Source: Aporrectodea caliginosa
Lineage: Eukaryota > Annelida > Clitellata > Crassiclitellata > Lumbricidae
NCBI GenBank assembly: GCA_020284085.1
Contig: JACEVL010000421.1
Span: 215,480 to 279,479, forward strand
DNA length: 64,000 nucleotides
Direction of reading: 5' to 3'
The position numbers and the translations under genes are program-made. Below the pieces are notes generated by a model, which worked only from the letters and a program-made list of their open reading frames with translations, did no database searches and was not told the origin of the DNA. The first letter of the stretch is position 1. Each line of letters opens with the position of its first letter. Of the stretch, positions 1 to 11,425 are shown piece by piece.

Positions 1-2090
1 TTACAATTTACGTTATTTCAATTACTGCCCTGCCTGCATGTTACAAGATTGTTCATGCCTAGCTCACTTCAGCATGTTTTTCAAATCCAGTGTATTATTA
101 AAGAGACATGCAATATTTATCGGGTCTTAGAGTCTACACAGATACTCATAACCTGCAGAGGTTAATTTGCTGCATCCTGTTAGATGAAGCTAGATCCGTA
201 AGCCTACACGATACACCGCGCATTAGTTCATCAGATCTGTCGTTTCATGTCTTTTTAATTTCAGCATAAACAAGCCACTTACTCAGGCATATGCCTTATT
301 ATACATATATATACAGTAAAATTATGCAGAATCAGACCAGTCCAATGCTAAATTCTAAATTTAAAACTTACTAGATCCGTGATTCTACGTGACACAACTT
401 TCTGTGACTGTCTTTGTGTCATTTTTGACAGTTAATCTTTGTCCAAACACGGAATAATGCTCAATAATTCTGGTAAGTTCAAACTTCCCACTGCTAGGCT
501 TTTTGCAGAGTCCGCTTTTCGGAACTAATTTTAGCTTTCTGAACGAATCTGCGAGTCTTTTGACGGTGCAGTAGGTTTTATTGCATGTTATAACTTTCTG
601 TGTGTGGGATGGTATGGGAAGCTGGGGCTAAAAGTCACAGATATTGATATTTTGTAATTTTACCAAATGATATATTAGCTAGCGTAATAACCAACCGCTA
701 TAAAATTAGACAACTATGTCGTCTAAGTTCCCAATACTTGGAAAGGTAAATTCCGTTGTGTTTTTGCTCTGCTTTTTCACTTTGAACAGCACGGTTTGAC
801 TTGTGACTTTCAGCCCCGGTCGGGGGTAAAAAGTCACAAGCTTGGGGTAAGAAGTCACAAACATAGTCGCATTAGGCTAAGTGATCGCTGTAACGGTTTG
901 GGAAGTGTCATGAGCATAAAGTAGGCCTAGGCTCAACAGCGGCCAACATTGCTTCGCGTGGAAACTTTCCACGGTCAGTTTGTCGCTTGTAGTGCCGCAT
1001 CTTTTCAGACCTAACAAATGAAGTCCAAAGTAGCCCTACTATTATTAGTAAATTACAAAAAGAACTAATAATACACACGATACTAGGCCTTTAGTAGGCC
1101 TATTGCTAAATGAATAATGTTAAAAACAGCTCATAAGACTAGCAACAATTCATAAATATTCATTTACAGCTATCACAACAGAGTTGGGGTTAAAAGTCAC
1201 AGTTCGGGTTAAAAGTCACACCGTGTGACTTTTAACCCCAACACCACATACACGACATTGATAGTAAGAACAAGAAATGGCGGTCATGCAATCACGTTTT
1301 AACCACTGTACGAACATAGCTCGCTAAAATATGCAGCACTCGAGCTAAAAAACCGTTATTAATATGACAAATACTTGCCGAAACAAATGTTTCCACGTGA
1401 GACGAATTTCAACTTTTAATCACGTTAAAACAAGGAATTTGATACAAAATTCAATTACTGCAATAACGTCAACAACTGTTTCTATTTTTACTTGGGCGCT
1501 TTGCCCAGCTATCCGCTAGGTGTCACTTCAATACTCTAGGGCTATTCCAGACGTGTTTAATCCGGTTGTGACTTTTAACCCCTGTGACTTTTAGCCCCAG
1601 CTTCCCCTACCCTAGAGGGACGTGACAGGTTTCTGACTATACAGCAGGACTACGAATTTGCGACGTTGTTTGTCGTTTAGGAAAGCAGATAAACGCTCTT
1701 GTCAGTTTCTTTTGTAGGGAAATTACAAACGTTTCTTATTAAAGGAACAAATATATTTTTTTGCAGAACAAAAATACTGAATCACTGATGAATTGGTCGG
1801 TGAAGCTTAAAAATCTATCGTAATTGATTATAATAATGTATATTCTGACTTTTTCCGACACAATTATTATAGAGGACGAGGAGCAAATCTTACATTGTTT
1901 GGAGTATATTACAGCGAAAAATTACGAGCTAAATACACAGAGAGTTTTTTGATGAAAAAAACTACTATCTTCAACCGCTGAAATTTCATGGAGGTTTTTT
2001 CTATACATCGAAACATGCCAATCCGCATTTCCTTATCTTTTCCTCATTTTGTGTCCTGTTTATCGACTTTCAAAATTTCCAAGATCCGAG
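1..2090. repeat. Dispersed repeat, copy A (sister at 34050-35420)
   Basis: This segment aligns along most of its length with 34050-35420 in the same orientation; both contain the same blocks around AATTTCAATTACTGC, GATCCGTAAGCCTA and TTTTTTCTATACATCGAAAC. Copy A carries a DNA element of about 1 kb (615-1607) that copy B lacks, and copy B carries a retroposon that copy A lacks. I see no coding potential. Its 5' edge is cut by the window start. It ends about 170 bp before the homology to the Mab-21-like pseudogene begins, so it may be part of an old segmental duplication or an independent interspersed repeat. Confidence 0.8.
615..1607. mobile_element. Non-autonomous DNA transposon with 25-bp TIRs and TA target site
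   Basis: The ends 615-639 and 1583-1607 are inverted repeats matching at 24 of 25 positions (core GGGAAGCTGGGGCTAAAAG). TA dinucleotides flank the element at 613-614 and 1608-1609. The sister repeat at 34665-34690 gives an approximate empty site. The motif TAAAAGTCACA recurs in both orientations inside (about 825-865, 1184-1244, 1565-1590), with a 15-bp perfect inverted repeat around 1206-1238. There is no transposase ORF. TA duplication suggests a Tc1/mariner-like or other TA-targeting superfamily; the superfamily is not resolved. Confidence 0.85.
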
Positions 2091-2341
2091 CTTGGGCGTC
2101 TTCAGTTCTGGGAGTTTAAGTAGGGTATGTTCGGGGGCTTTGAGGGACCTCAGGATAACATTTTAAAATTCTGTAAAAAATATTTATAGACAATAGATGA
2201 ATAGAATAATGGGAAAAACTTGAGTATGGGTGTTTTCTGCGATGTGTCATTTTTCTGGACATCCCTAACGCTACACGGTACTGATAAAGGAAAAGCGGAG
2301 ACAGCCATGTCTTTGGGCTCAGTTTTACACATTGTAATTCG

Positions 2342-3604
2342 ACTTACTTACTTACTTATGGCCTTGGCGATGCTCCCGCACGCATAAGCCGCTCGTTTAT
2401 GGAAGACCTCCATCCCTCTCTGTTGTATGCCCTGTGCATAGCCTCCTGAACCGACCATCCCATTTCTCCACAGTCCTCCTTTATCATATCCATCCATCGT
2501 TTCTTCTGCCTTCCTCTTTTTCTTTTTCCGTGCACATACCCGTTGAGAGCTATCTTTGGATACCTGTCATTCCCCATTCGGGTTACGTGTCCAAAGTATC
2601 GCAGCCGTCTGTTCTGTATCCTGCTGACTATGTCGTATCGGATGTTTAGTCGGTTGTGTATCTCTTTATTCCTTATTCTGTCTCTTCTTGTGACTCCCTC
2701 AATCCTTCGCAAGCACGCCATTTCAAAGACCCTCAGCCGCTGCTTATGTGTCTCCTTCAATGTCCAGGTCTCCGAATTGTACAGCAATGCGCTCAGCACT
2801 AGTGTTTCATATAACCTGACCTTCGTACCTCTGCTTATTTCTCTCGAGCTCCAAACCTTTCCCAGCGCCTGCCATATTCCTCTTGCCAATCCGATTCTTC
2901 TTTCTATGTCTTTCCCCGATCCTCCCTGTGTACTGATGCTTCCCCCAAGGTAAACAAAGCTGTCCGTCTGTACCAGCTGTTGTCCATCCACATTTAGTAT
3001 GAACCTCTTGTCTCCGCCTCCTACAAGTTGACTTTCTGTTTTCGCTACATTTATCGCCATACCCATCCTTTTACTCACTTCCACTACTCTTGTCACTACC
3101 TCCTGTAGTCCCACCACCTGCTCCGCCAGCAGTGCTATGTCATCCGCAAATCTTAGATCACCTATCAATTCTCCTCCAATCACAGCTCCTTCCTCTGTTC
3201 CTTCCAGGGCCCTAGCCATGATCAGTTCCAGAAATATGTTGAAGAGCAGCGGCGACAGAACGCAACCCTGCAGTACTCCCACTATGGTCTCGAACCAATC
3301 CGATAGTTCTCCGTTCACTCTCACAGCGCTGAAGGTGTCCTTGTACGCATTTTCCAAGATTCTTACTATCTTCTCAGGGTATCCATATTGCCTCATAACC
3401 CTCCACAGGCCCTTTCTCCACACGCTGTCGAAGGCTTTACGGAAATCTATGTAGCATATGTATAGCTCTTTCCCAAATTCTTCATACTTCTCCGCCAATT
3501 GTCTCAGGGTAAAGATTTGGTCAATTGTACTTCTATTAACTCTGAATCCTGCCTGCGCCTCCGACATGATCTCTTCCGTCCTCTTTCTGATCCGTTGTAA
3601 TTCG
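2342..3604 (-). mobile_element. 5'-truncated RTE-like LINE inserted in copy 1, with 10-bp TSD
   Basis: The element lies in antisense orientation inside the pseudogene. Its 3' end is a (TAAG)n tail, seen on the + strand as CTTACTTACTTACTTA at about 2343-2357. The 10-bp sequence TTGTAATTCG occurs just before (2332-2341) and just after it (3595-3604), and the paralog at about 39012-39040 shows continuous homologous sequence. This fits target-primed reverse transcription with 5' truncation. Confidence 0.9.
2356..3567 (-). CDS. LINE reverse transcriptase, C-terminal 403 codons
   Basis: This open frame encodes the reverse transcriptase of the inserted LINE. Visible motifs are QAGFRVNRSTIDQ and FRKAFDSV in the fingers/palm, VLQGCVLSPLLFN, the catalytic RFADDIALLAE, and the C-terminal pieces RLRYFGHVTRM and RKRGRQKKRW. 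These are typical of RTE-like and related endonuclease/RT elements in invertebrates. The N-terminal endonuclease is missing because the copy is 5'-truncated. The frame has no internal stop, so the insertion is fairly young. It serves the element, not the host. Confidence 0.92.
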   Translation of the reverse strand: MSEAQAGFRVNRSTIDQIFTLRQLAEKYEEFGKELYICYIDFRKAFDSVWRKGLWRVMRQYGYPEKIVRILENAYKDTFSAVRVNGELSDWFETIVGVLQGCVLSPLLFNIFLELIMARALEGTEEGAVIGGELIGDLRFADDIALLAEQVVGLQEVVTRVVEVSKRMGMAINVAKTESQLVGGGDKRFILNVDGQQLVQTDSFVYLGGSISTQGGSGKDIERRIGLARGIWQALGKVWSSREISRGTKVRLYETLVLSALLYNSETWTLKETHKQRLRVFEMACLRRIEGVTRRDRIRNKEIHNRLNIRYDIVSRIQNRRLRYFGHVTRMGNDRYPKIALNGYVHGKRKRGRQKKRWMDMIKEDCGEMGWSVQEAMHRAYNREGWRSSINERLMRAGASPRP

Positions 3605-5202
3605 TCGCATAATCAAATCCGGACTAAAACCAGAACTAGGACATGTTTTAAAAAGGAACTGTTTATCAAGAAACTTTTATTTGTTAACATCTGATACAAA
3701 ATACCTACATGTGATAAATCCAATGCCGGCGAATGTTAGGTGTTTCACGTACTTCGATACAGCACTGTATAGTTTGAATGCTGCATACAGTCTATGTTAT
3801 GGAGAAATGTCATGGCACAGCAAACTATTTATTGAATTTCTCAAACAAATTCATTTGAAGCCTAAACTCGTAAGGTGTCATTATCATAAATTTCCTATAC
3901 CATTCACAGCCGAAGCAAGTCAGTTTCTATATTTGCATGCACAGGACTTGATGGAAAATTTAACTGGATTCAATGGCCGTTCACAGTTTCAATTATTGTC
4001 TCTTATGCCGAAAGTGCATCTTAGGCAGGCTTTGCAATTGGTTGATTCTCAATCCAACATCATTGCTCCAGCAGCTTTGGTCTACCTAGCTGCGCTCCAT
4101 TTTGCAATGTCAGAATACCAAATATTGATTGACCTCTGCTCAGCAGTTTTGATGAATCAAACGACCCACATGAACTATGAAACATTAAATGCAGGTTGTT
4201 TGTTCTTTATTGACGATGTTGTTAGAATCGTTGGATTTTGTCTGCTTTGCAAGAGGTTGACGGAATATACGAATTTTAGTGGGAGGCAGATTTATCTTGA
4301 TCTACGTGTAACGCCAGAAGTGTTTGCTCACCATTTGACAGTCATATCCACCGAAAGAATATCCAAGCACTTACAACTGAATCCTGATCTGCCTTCATCA
4401 TCATTGCCTTTAGACCAGCTTCTGCTGATTTTAACAAAGCAAAAGTTCTGTTCATCGATGCAATCAAGTATTTGTTTCAATGCAATCAGAAAGTGTGTCT
4501 ATCGCAGAACAGCTTCATTGACAGAACATTCACATTTCGAAATGGATCGTTTTATGGAGAAAGAAAAAATAACTGATGCTCTAATGGAACTTGCTTTAGA
4601 AAATATGACATCATTCTATTATTAGATTTGTGAAGACTGTGGCATCCACTGCAACACAGTGGACTGCTACCGTGCTTTGTACCTTTACAAGTGTCACCAG
4701 TACGATAAAGTGCTGCATTTATGTGAAGGAATCCTTCGTGAACCTGATCTCCAGAGTGATTTGAAGGAGTTTGCAGTTGCGAATGTTTTGTTGTTGCCAC
4801 CGCTTGACTCATTTTTTGATGGAGACGTACAATCTTTGCTTGGCTTTCACACAATGTTTTATTATATGTCACTTCTGAATGACAATAAAATTATGCGGAA
4901 ATTCGATGAAGCACACGATTCAATGTTTAAACACGTAGGGCCTATTTGCTGAATACATCTACTCTGGACAATTTTCATTTTCATGTTCTCTTATTTATCC
5001 ATACTCTATTAAATGTCACTATTTTCTTGGAAAACATTTTCTTGCAAGGTATTTGAAGCTCAGATGTTGCATCGATTGTGATCTTCCGTATAAAGTAGTG
5101 ATGACTGAATTTGCTGCCATGAGGATAAAGCTTCCGTTTGAAAACATTATTCGCCGGTTTTTTCTAAGAAAACTTAGAAAAATTAGGAATTTTTTTATGT
5201 AA

Positions 5203-5601
5203 TTGACTTGGTGCTAGTAACTATTAAACTTGTTTTGTCTTACTTGTACTTGAAAGCAGTAAATTATTTCTAAAGTATTTTGTTATCGATTGTACTCAAA
5301 TTGCCTAAAATCGTTGATATTTGCGCAATGAAGGCAGGTAAAAACAGGAAGAAGCCTCAAGTTACATCGGTAGCATCTTGCCATTTTAAATCACAACAAC
5401 TGGAGATACTACTTCCGAGCATGATGCCTTTAATAACATTAAACACAGGCTCATATGCGTAGCTAAGCAAAACCACTTGTTCGACATCATTCATTTCTTT
5501 TTATTGCTATTAATGTCTCATAGATAGTCAAAGTACTCAGCCTTTGTCACTAGCTGGGATCCAATTATATTTCAAGATGTAACTACCTGTTGTATGCACA
5601 C
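5203..5601. other. Intergenic, no feature recognised
   Basis: This is AT-rich sequence between pseudogene copy 1 and the hAT-like element. I see no coding signal or repeat beyond the target duplication at 5594-5601. Confidence 0.5.
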
Positions 5602-7346
5602 TAGGGTGGTCCACAAAAATCAAGTAACAGATTTTAGTTGTCCACAAGGCTTGTTTTGTTCTTTATCATGATTATAATAATCATGCAAAATTTTTAAGAA
5701 AAAAAAATAAATTTAGAGGTCAACCCATTTGACACTTTTAATGTTATCTCAACAAAAATAGATATATTGTTCTGCAATGGTTAATCTATGACATGAGCGC
5801 TGTCTTGGAAGGAGCTGCAAGGTAAACTCTTGCGATGATTTGCAACCAGTTGAAGAATAAACTGTTTCTGTTCCTCTTTCTTTGTCAGCGTGTCATTGTA
5901 CTTTTCGATAAGACTTTTTCCCCTTTCATCAACGTCATTCACCACTGTCATGCGTGCAGCCAGTTCGCAAAATCTGTTGAAGACTGGATCATCTGTCCAC
6001 TGTTCTGGTGGTTTCTTGATAAACAACTGAGTCTTTTCTTTGCCTTTTTCCATTAGGACATCAAAGATAGATGTCCTTTCTGTCACCAAATTCTCCAGTT
6101 TCAGCTGTTCAGATTCACTTGTCAACAGCACACGTCAAGGGTGTCCGATAATTGCTGGCCGTTTCGTACCATCTTTTCTTTTTGATGAGACTCTGTCATC
6201 AAAAGGGCCATGGCCAGTTGGCCACCAGATGTTCAGACAGAAACCAGAGGTGCCTTGAATATGCTGCAGGTATTTTGCTGACAACAGCCTGGTTTGGGTA
6301 GGTCTTCAGAACTGATAAAAATTTGATGTCATTGAGAGGGGCTCGGATTCCATGAGGTGCTTCGTTCCACTGTTTAACATAGACATTAGACAAGGATGAC
6401 AAACAGAGCCAAATCTGTGATATTCTTGTATTTGCAAGCAGTCAACTTGAATTGAGTCTTAAAAAGTAATATTTTCAGTGCATAAATGGCGTTTGTCATC
6501 CATATGGCGTGATGTGTTTGACCTGGATCTCGAAATGATTCACTGCCTTTGTGTTCACCAAGAAACCAGAAGGATAAACGTAGCAATCCCTGATAATCGT
6601 CCATTGGCTGCTTGGTTTCAAGAGAACCTGGTAAATAACCGAGCATTTTCTTGTCGTCTTTTGTTCAATAATGGATCCTGAAACAGTTCATCAGTTGTTG
6701 CGAAATAAGCATCTTGGTTCACTGATGGCCACTCTGTCTGAAATCGCTAGAATTGCACAGTTGATGGACCTTCGGCTGGACCAAACAGGGACAAGAAGAC
6801 ATTTGACAAGACGACTTTCATGACGTGATGACGGCATGCAAGCCAGACCATTTTAGTTCCCATTTCAATTCTAAAGCATGCACCTTTATGGAGTTGTGTT
6901 GCTGGTTGTTGTGTCAAATACGAGGCCTTTGATCTGTGAACTCAGATTCCATTTCTCAATTACTTCAACACAGGCCTTTTCCTGAGACTTACCTGTATCT
7001 CTCCATTTCTGGAATTGTCAAAAGATTTTCCTGACCATTTCCAGTGATAATAGCAGCTATGCGGTCCACATTTTCTTTCGATCCATAAATGTCGGGCAAC
7101 ATTTTACCGTCCCAGTGCAGCAATAACGGTCCTGCCAGTGAACACTGTTTTTCTTCCATTGTAAACATGACAAAAAGACATATTAGCGCACAAGTAAAAT
7201 GTTGAGAAAGGGTTGACCTCTAAATGTTGCACAATAAGGAGGAAATTTAACAGGCAAACTATCTGTACCCAGTGGACAAAAATAAGCCTTGTGGAGAAAT
7301 GATTCCACAAACTTAAACTTTTCTTCATGGCTTCTGGACCACCCTA
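5602..7346 (-). mobile_element. hAT-like DNA transposon, 1.7 kb, 8-bp TSD
   Basis: Terminal inverted repeats TAGGGTGGTCCA / TGGACCACCCTA bound the element, and the 8-bp target ATGCACAC is duplicated at 5594-5601 and 7347-7354. An 8-bp duplication with a TAGGG end fits the hAT superfamily. The minus strand carries broken frames of a transposase-like protein. Confidence 0.88.
5781..7330 (-). pseudogene. Decayed transposase of the hAT-like element
   Basis: Minus-strand fragments in several frames share an order typical of transposase-like proteins of invertebrates. The C-terminal 116 codons (5781-6131) contain QWTDDPVFNRFCELA and VVNDVDERGKSLIEKYN. Upstream pieces include RHLWFLSEHLVA (6199-6260) and a segment with frameshifts around 6386-6646. 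No uninterrupted frame remains. I recognise the VVNDVDERG-type C-terminus from mobile-element proteins but cannot name the family beyond hAT-like. Confidence 0.6.
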
Positions 7347-7589
7347 ATGCACACCAATATATGCATTTCTCATTACACGTGTACATGGATTGTCGTGATC
7401 GTCTAGCGGTCTAAGTAATTGTCCGTCTAACTAGACTTCACGAACGACAACGGTTCACGTAATGTATTACGAAAATTTATTACAATGATAAATGAACATG
7501 GATAAACGATAACATGAAGTAAAAGTGTCGTCAATGAGTTAGGTTGGTCGAATCCCTAGAGTCTGAGTCAATATGTCTAATCAAATCTT

Positions 7590-7992
7590 GTTCGATCTCG
7601 TGGAGATGTCTAGCTCCGTTCGAGTTAATCTAAGTCGAGTCGTGGAGATGTCTAGCTCCGTCGAGTTAATCTAAGTCGAGTCGTGGAGATGTCTAGCTCC
7701 GTCGAGTTAATCTAAGTCGAGTCGTGGAGATGTCTAGCTCCGTCGAGTTAATCTAAGTCGAGTCGTGGAGATGTCTAGCAGTCTAGCTCCGTCGAGTTAA
7801 TCTAAGTCGAGTCGTGGAGATGTCTAGCTCCGTCGAGTTAATCTAAGTCGAGTCGTGGAGATGTCTAGCTCCGTCGAGTTAATCTAATCTAAGTCGAGTC
7901 GTGGAGATGTCTAGCTCCGTCGAGTTAATCTAATCTAAGTCGAGTCGTGGAGATGTCTAGCTCCTTCGAGTTAATCTACTCTAAGTCGAGTC
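7590..7992. repeat. 41-bp minisatellite, about 10 copies
   Basis: The unit CTAGCTCCGTCGAGTTAATC plus TAAGTCGAGTCGTGGAGATG plus T repeats head to tail with few changes. One unit carries a duplicated GTCTAG and three carry an extra TAATC or TACTC. No spacers separate the units. No coding function is evident. Confidence 0.93.
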
Positions 7993-8129
7993 GTATCTGA
8001 CGCTGGGGATCCGAGACGACGTTGCTCGAATGTCCTCTCAAGGCGTCGCAACGGACCCTAAGCCAGGCGTCCTGTGAGAGGAGCGCCTTCGCTTATATAC
8101 TCGTCGGCGGTGCTCACGCTGCATGCAGA

Positions 8130-8600
8130 GCCCCATACGACATGTGTTCTTGATTTGGCGAGGATCCCGGCTGATGCTCTTGAATCGGGAGGGTAGCCTT
8201 CACGTGTTATTAATTTGGCGAGGTGTCAGCATCGCACATCAAGGGGTAGGAAGCGTCGCTGGAGCGGAAGTCGTCGGTCGCGACTAGACGTCGCGATCGA
8301 TGTCCTGTAGTCAGGATGTCTGTCTTCAGCAACATGTGTTATGAATTTAGCGAGGTTCGTCGAGGAGTAGAAATTATCGTTGGAGCGGATGTGGATAGTC
8401 GCGAGGTTATGACTAGACGTCGTGTATGGTGCCCTGGGGTCGGGATGACCGTCTTCAGCAACATATGTTATTAGTTTGGCGAGGTTTCGATAAGGCGCCC
8501 CGAGGAATAGGGACTATCGCTGAAGCGGACGTAGTTAATCGAGAGTTCATGACCCGGCCTCGTCGGTCGTCGTCTGCTGATCAGCCTTTCTGAGACCCGT
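8130..8600. repeat. Degenerate tandem repeat, about 130 bp x 3-4
   Basis: Successive blocks begin with variants of ACATGTGTTATGAATTTGGC and GAGG, and end with GACTAGACGTCG...CCTG..GTC.GGATG..CGTCTTCAGCA. They are at about 8200-8330, 8331-8460 and 8461-8590, with a partial block before them. GC content is higher than the surroundings. It adjoins the 41-bp minisatellite. Confidence 0.7.
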
Positions 8601-8619
8601 CGTTGAGCTCCACCGTGAC

Positions 8620-9293
8620 ATGGATCTATAGGACTATTGGTCATAGGCTTTTTGGTCATAAGCTGATTGGTCATAGGCTGACTGATTGGTCATGTGGACT
8701 ATTGGTCATAATATTGTATGGCCATATGACCCATATTTTATGGGTCATATGGCCCATTGGTCACAGGACTATTGGTCATACGTTCAGGCTTTGGAAAGGC
8801 TAGGAGTAATAATTAACAAAAACATTAATTTAAGTTTTCTAAAAATATTAATAAATGTAACGACTACATCGAATCTATTAAAATAAACATAATGCGTAAG
8901 TGTTCCGAAAAGAGTTAAAGCAAATGTTAAAACTTGTAACGTTATATTGAAGAAAGCTGCTAAAGTCTATATCGTCCACAGAATATTATGCGAGATGCCA
9001 TTCATTTACTTTCCTTAATATACTCTCTGTGTCAGGAGAAAGTAACATAGGGCTAATTGACAGCGAATATTTAATTTATTATTTACTTCATATACAGTAT
9101 TTACTTTTAATTAGTGTCAATTAGTGTCAATCAGGTCCTATGACCGATAGTTTACCCGTCAATTAATGTGACCAATAAGCCTATGACCACTGCGCCCTAT
9201 GACCAATCGTCCATATGACCAGTGAGCCTATGACCAATAAGCCTTTGACCAATCAGCCTATGACCAATGGTCCGCATACCCATTTTCCGCTAC
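8620..9293. mobile_element. Foldback-type element with arrays of GGTCATAGGACTATT (copy 1)
   Basis: The left arm (about 8622-8792) is an array of ATTGGTCATAGG-type units, and the right arm (about 9135-9290) is the same array inverted (CCTATGACCAAT). The AT-rich middle has no coding frame. The same unit forms both arms of the element at 36047-36745. I could not define the target duplication here. Confidence 0.75.
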
Positions 9294-10985
9294 ATGATTT
9301 AGCTGAAAAATGAGCTGCAGTTCTGTAACATCTATGGGTTGAAGGTATTTTTGGGAGCTGCGAGACTTGGATCACCACAGAGGCTCGAAACAGCATGATA
9401 GCTTAGACATCTGATGCGTTAGGAGGAGGTTCATGCAGGTTCCTTACAGGATCATGTCAGTTGCATGGAGATCAGAAGGAGTTTGTTGGGAGAACCTTCC
9501 CAACCGAGCACCTGGTTGATGTATTTTATCCTAGATTTAAGACAGTACGGATAAGACTAGATATTTATCATACAGCATTGAACTCTATATATAAAAGGAG
9601 GATGGACGTTGTGCTTAGTATTGTATATAGTTGAATATCGTTACTGTAGAAAGAGATATAGACTTGATCGGTTATGAACCATATTGTGCTTAGTAAAATA
9701 AGGAGTGCTGTCTCCTATTTAAACCCAGGTAAAGGGTTCGTCGAAGAAGCTTGGCAGTTGTTGTTTAGGCCTGTTGGCGATGGTGTTCGTTTGACGCAGA
9801 ACTGACCAAGTCTTCAGTGTATTAGTTAAGGCGCTTGACTAACTGTAATTAAACTCTTGGTTTCGAGTCCTGAGCGGCCAATCAAGCTGTATTTTCGCCT
9901 GTTCGACGTGCTTCTGACTACGAAGACGTTTCTGGAAGTTCTTGTCGAGGACAAGGTTGTATGTTGCTACTATCTAATGTACTTTTATAATATACGTTTT
10001 CTTTTACCTAGAACGAGTTGTCATCCTTAGTAGTAGCACCTTACAAGTTACATATAGCAGTACCAGTCTCTACCACAGTCCGAAGACGCTATTTTCACAC
10101 GTTGCAGAAATCTCCAGAACACAAAGACCACTGTAGAGCCATGCTATGTGCAATTAACAAACTTCAGAAGACCACTTGAACTGGAGTCGTGAAAAAATAT
10201 CTCAAAACCCTGGAGTTTTGCCTTCACATATGATGAAAGCAGGGTAGGGACTGACCTGATTGGCGTCGCATTGTTGATACTGTTGCACTTGAAAGAGTTT
10301 TCCATCAGAATTATAAGAGAAGAGTTACAAGATGTTTAGCATTTAACGAGTGTCGTGTGCTAAATGTATCTAATTAACGCGTTCTATAATAATATTGAGG
10401 TTGTTCTGCGACGCCGAGGGCTAAAAGTCAGATAACTAAATAAAGGGCGATTTAATAGCCTACATAATGTCAGATAGTTACTTGGAGTATCAGTATTGTG
10501 ACGAAACTCTACTTTCTGGGTAGAGAGATTGGCTTGACCCAACTTATGGGACCAACGTGGCGAAAATCTCCTTTTTTTTCTTTTCTTCATCCTTCGGGGG
10601 AAGCGGTCAACAGTCCAACTGTTTTTCTTCTCCCGGAATGCCTGAGCGGATTCCTCTCTTCTTCAATAGTTACCAGGATAGCGTCTCTGGAATCCTCAAT
10701 GTTCAGCCAGGCTCGGCCTCTCCGGTCGGGCAGAGGTCTTAACGATGCTAGCGACCACCGATCATCCGTCGGACAAAGGAGACAACACGAGTACAGTCAC
10801 ACGATCACTTGTATTATTCAACGAACGAACTGAATCGACTGACAATGGGCAAATCAACTGCACTCAACGACTGTCTAACTTCAACTGCACTCATCAACTG
10901 TCTGACATCAAATGACAAAGATCTCGAATGACTTCTGACAATCGAATGACAACTAAACGTCTTAAGCAGCGATATTTATACTTTT
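9294..10985. other. Unassigned interspersed sequence, possible solo LTR
   Basis: No gene is recognised. A TATA-like CTATATATAAAAGGAGG lies at about 9587-9603. The block from about 9515 to 10050 has the look of a solo LTR (promoter-like core, no ORF), but I could not find matching ends or a target duplication. Confidence 0.25.
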
Positions 10986-10994
10986 CCCCGTGCA

Positions 10995-11290
10995 GCAAGC
11001 TTAGGCAGGTCCCGGGGACTTAGGCAGGTCCCCGGGGACTTAGGCAGGTCCCGGGAGACTTAGGAAAGTCCCCCTTCAGCAGGTCCCGGGGACTTAAGCA
11101 GGTCCCGGGGACTTAGGCAGGTCCCGGGGACTTAGGCAGGTCCCGGGGGACTTAGGCAAGTCCCCCCTCCAGGCAGGTCCCGGGGGACTTAGGCAGGTCC
11201 CGTGGGACTTAGGCAAGTCCTTCCTCCAGGCAGGTCCCGGGAGACTTAGGCAAGCCTTCCTCCAGGCAGGTCCCGGGGGACTTCCAAAAG
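10995..11290. repeat. GC-rich 19-20-bp minisatellite (AGGCAGGTCCCGGGGACTT)
   Basis: About 14 units of AGGCAGGTCCCGGGGACTT and the variant AGGCAAGTCCCCCCTCC are arranged in tandem. The unit is itself partly palindromic (GTCCCGGGGAC). Confidence 0.92.
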
Positions 11291-11425
11291 GTCAAGCGTC
11301 CAAAACGGGTCAAGGCGTCCCAAAATTCGCCCCAGTATTTCGCTGAATAATATTCTTAAACAAGCATTCACAGCCCATGTGCGTCAACTGCATCATACTA
11401 AATGGAAACCATGGCCCGCATCAGT

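Larger units (their letters stand above)
2260..5202 (+). pseudogene. Mab-21/cGAS-like family, copy 1 (C-terminal region only, disrupted)
   Basis: The reading frame from about 2273, interrupted by a LINE, then from about 3605 to the TAA at 5200-5202, is homologous to the C-terminal helical region of copies 2-4 (for example the segments around NIIAPAALVYLAALHFA and LNAGCLFFIDDVV). It is closest to copy 3. The N-terminal NTase/Mab-21 domain is absent. Disabling changes are the LINE insertion (duplicated target at 2332-2341 and 3595-3604), an in-frame TAG at 4623-4625 where copy 3 has a sense codon, and a 7-bp insertion at 4938-4944 that shifts the frame. After that insertion the frame runs open to a terminus resembling the family's FEHIIRRFLL ending. 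This is a clear pseudogene. Its former role as part of a nucleotidyltransferase-like sensor is inferred from its paralogs only. Confidence 0.88.

Noticed and set aside
7590..7992. CRISPR-like regular repeats
   Set aside because: The 41-bp units are contiguous with no unique spacers, in a eukaryotic genome; this is a minisatellite.
9587..9603. Host gene promoter (TATA box)
   Set aside because: No coding sequence follows; at most it is part of a solo LTR, for which I could not find ends.
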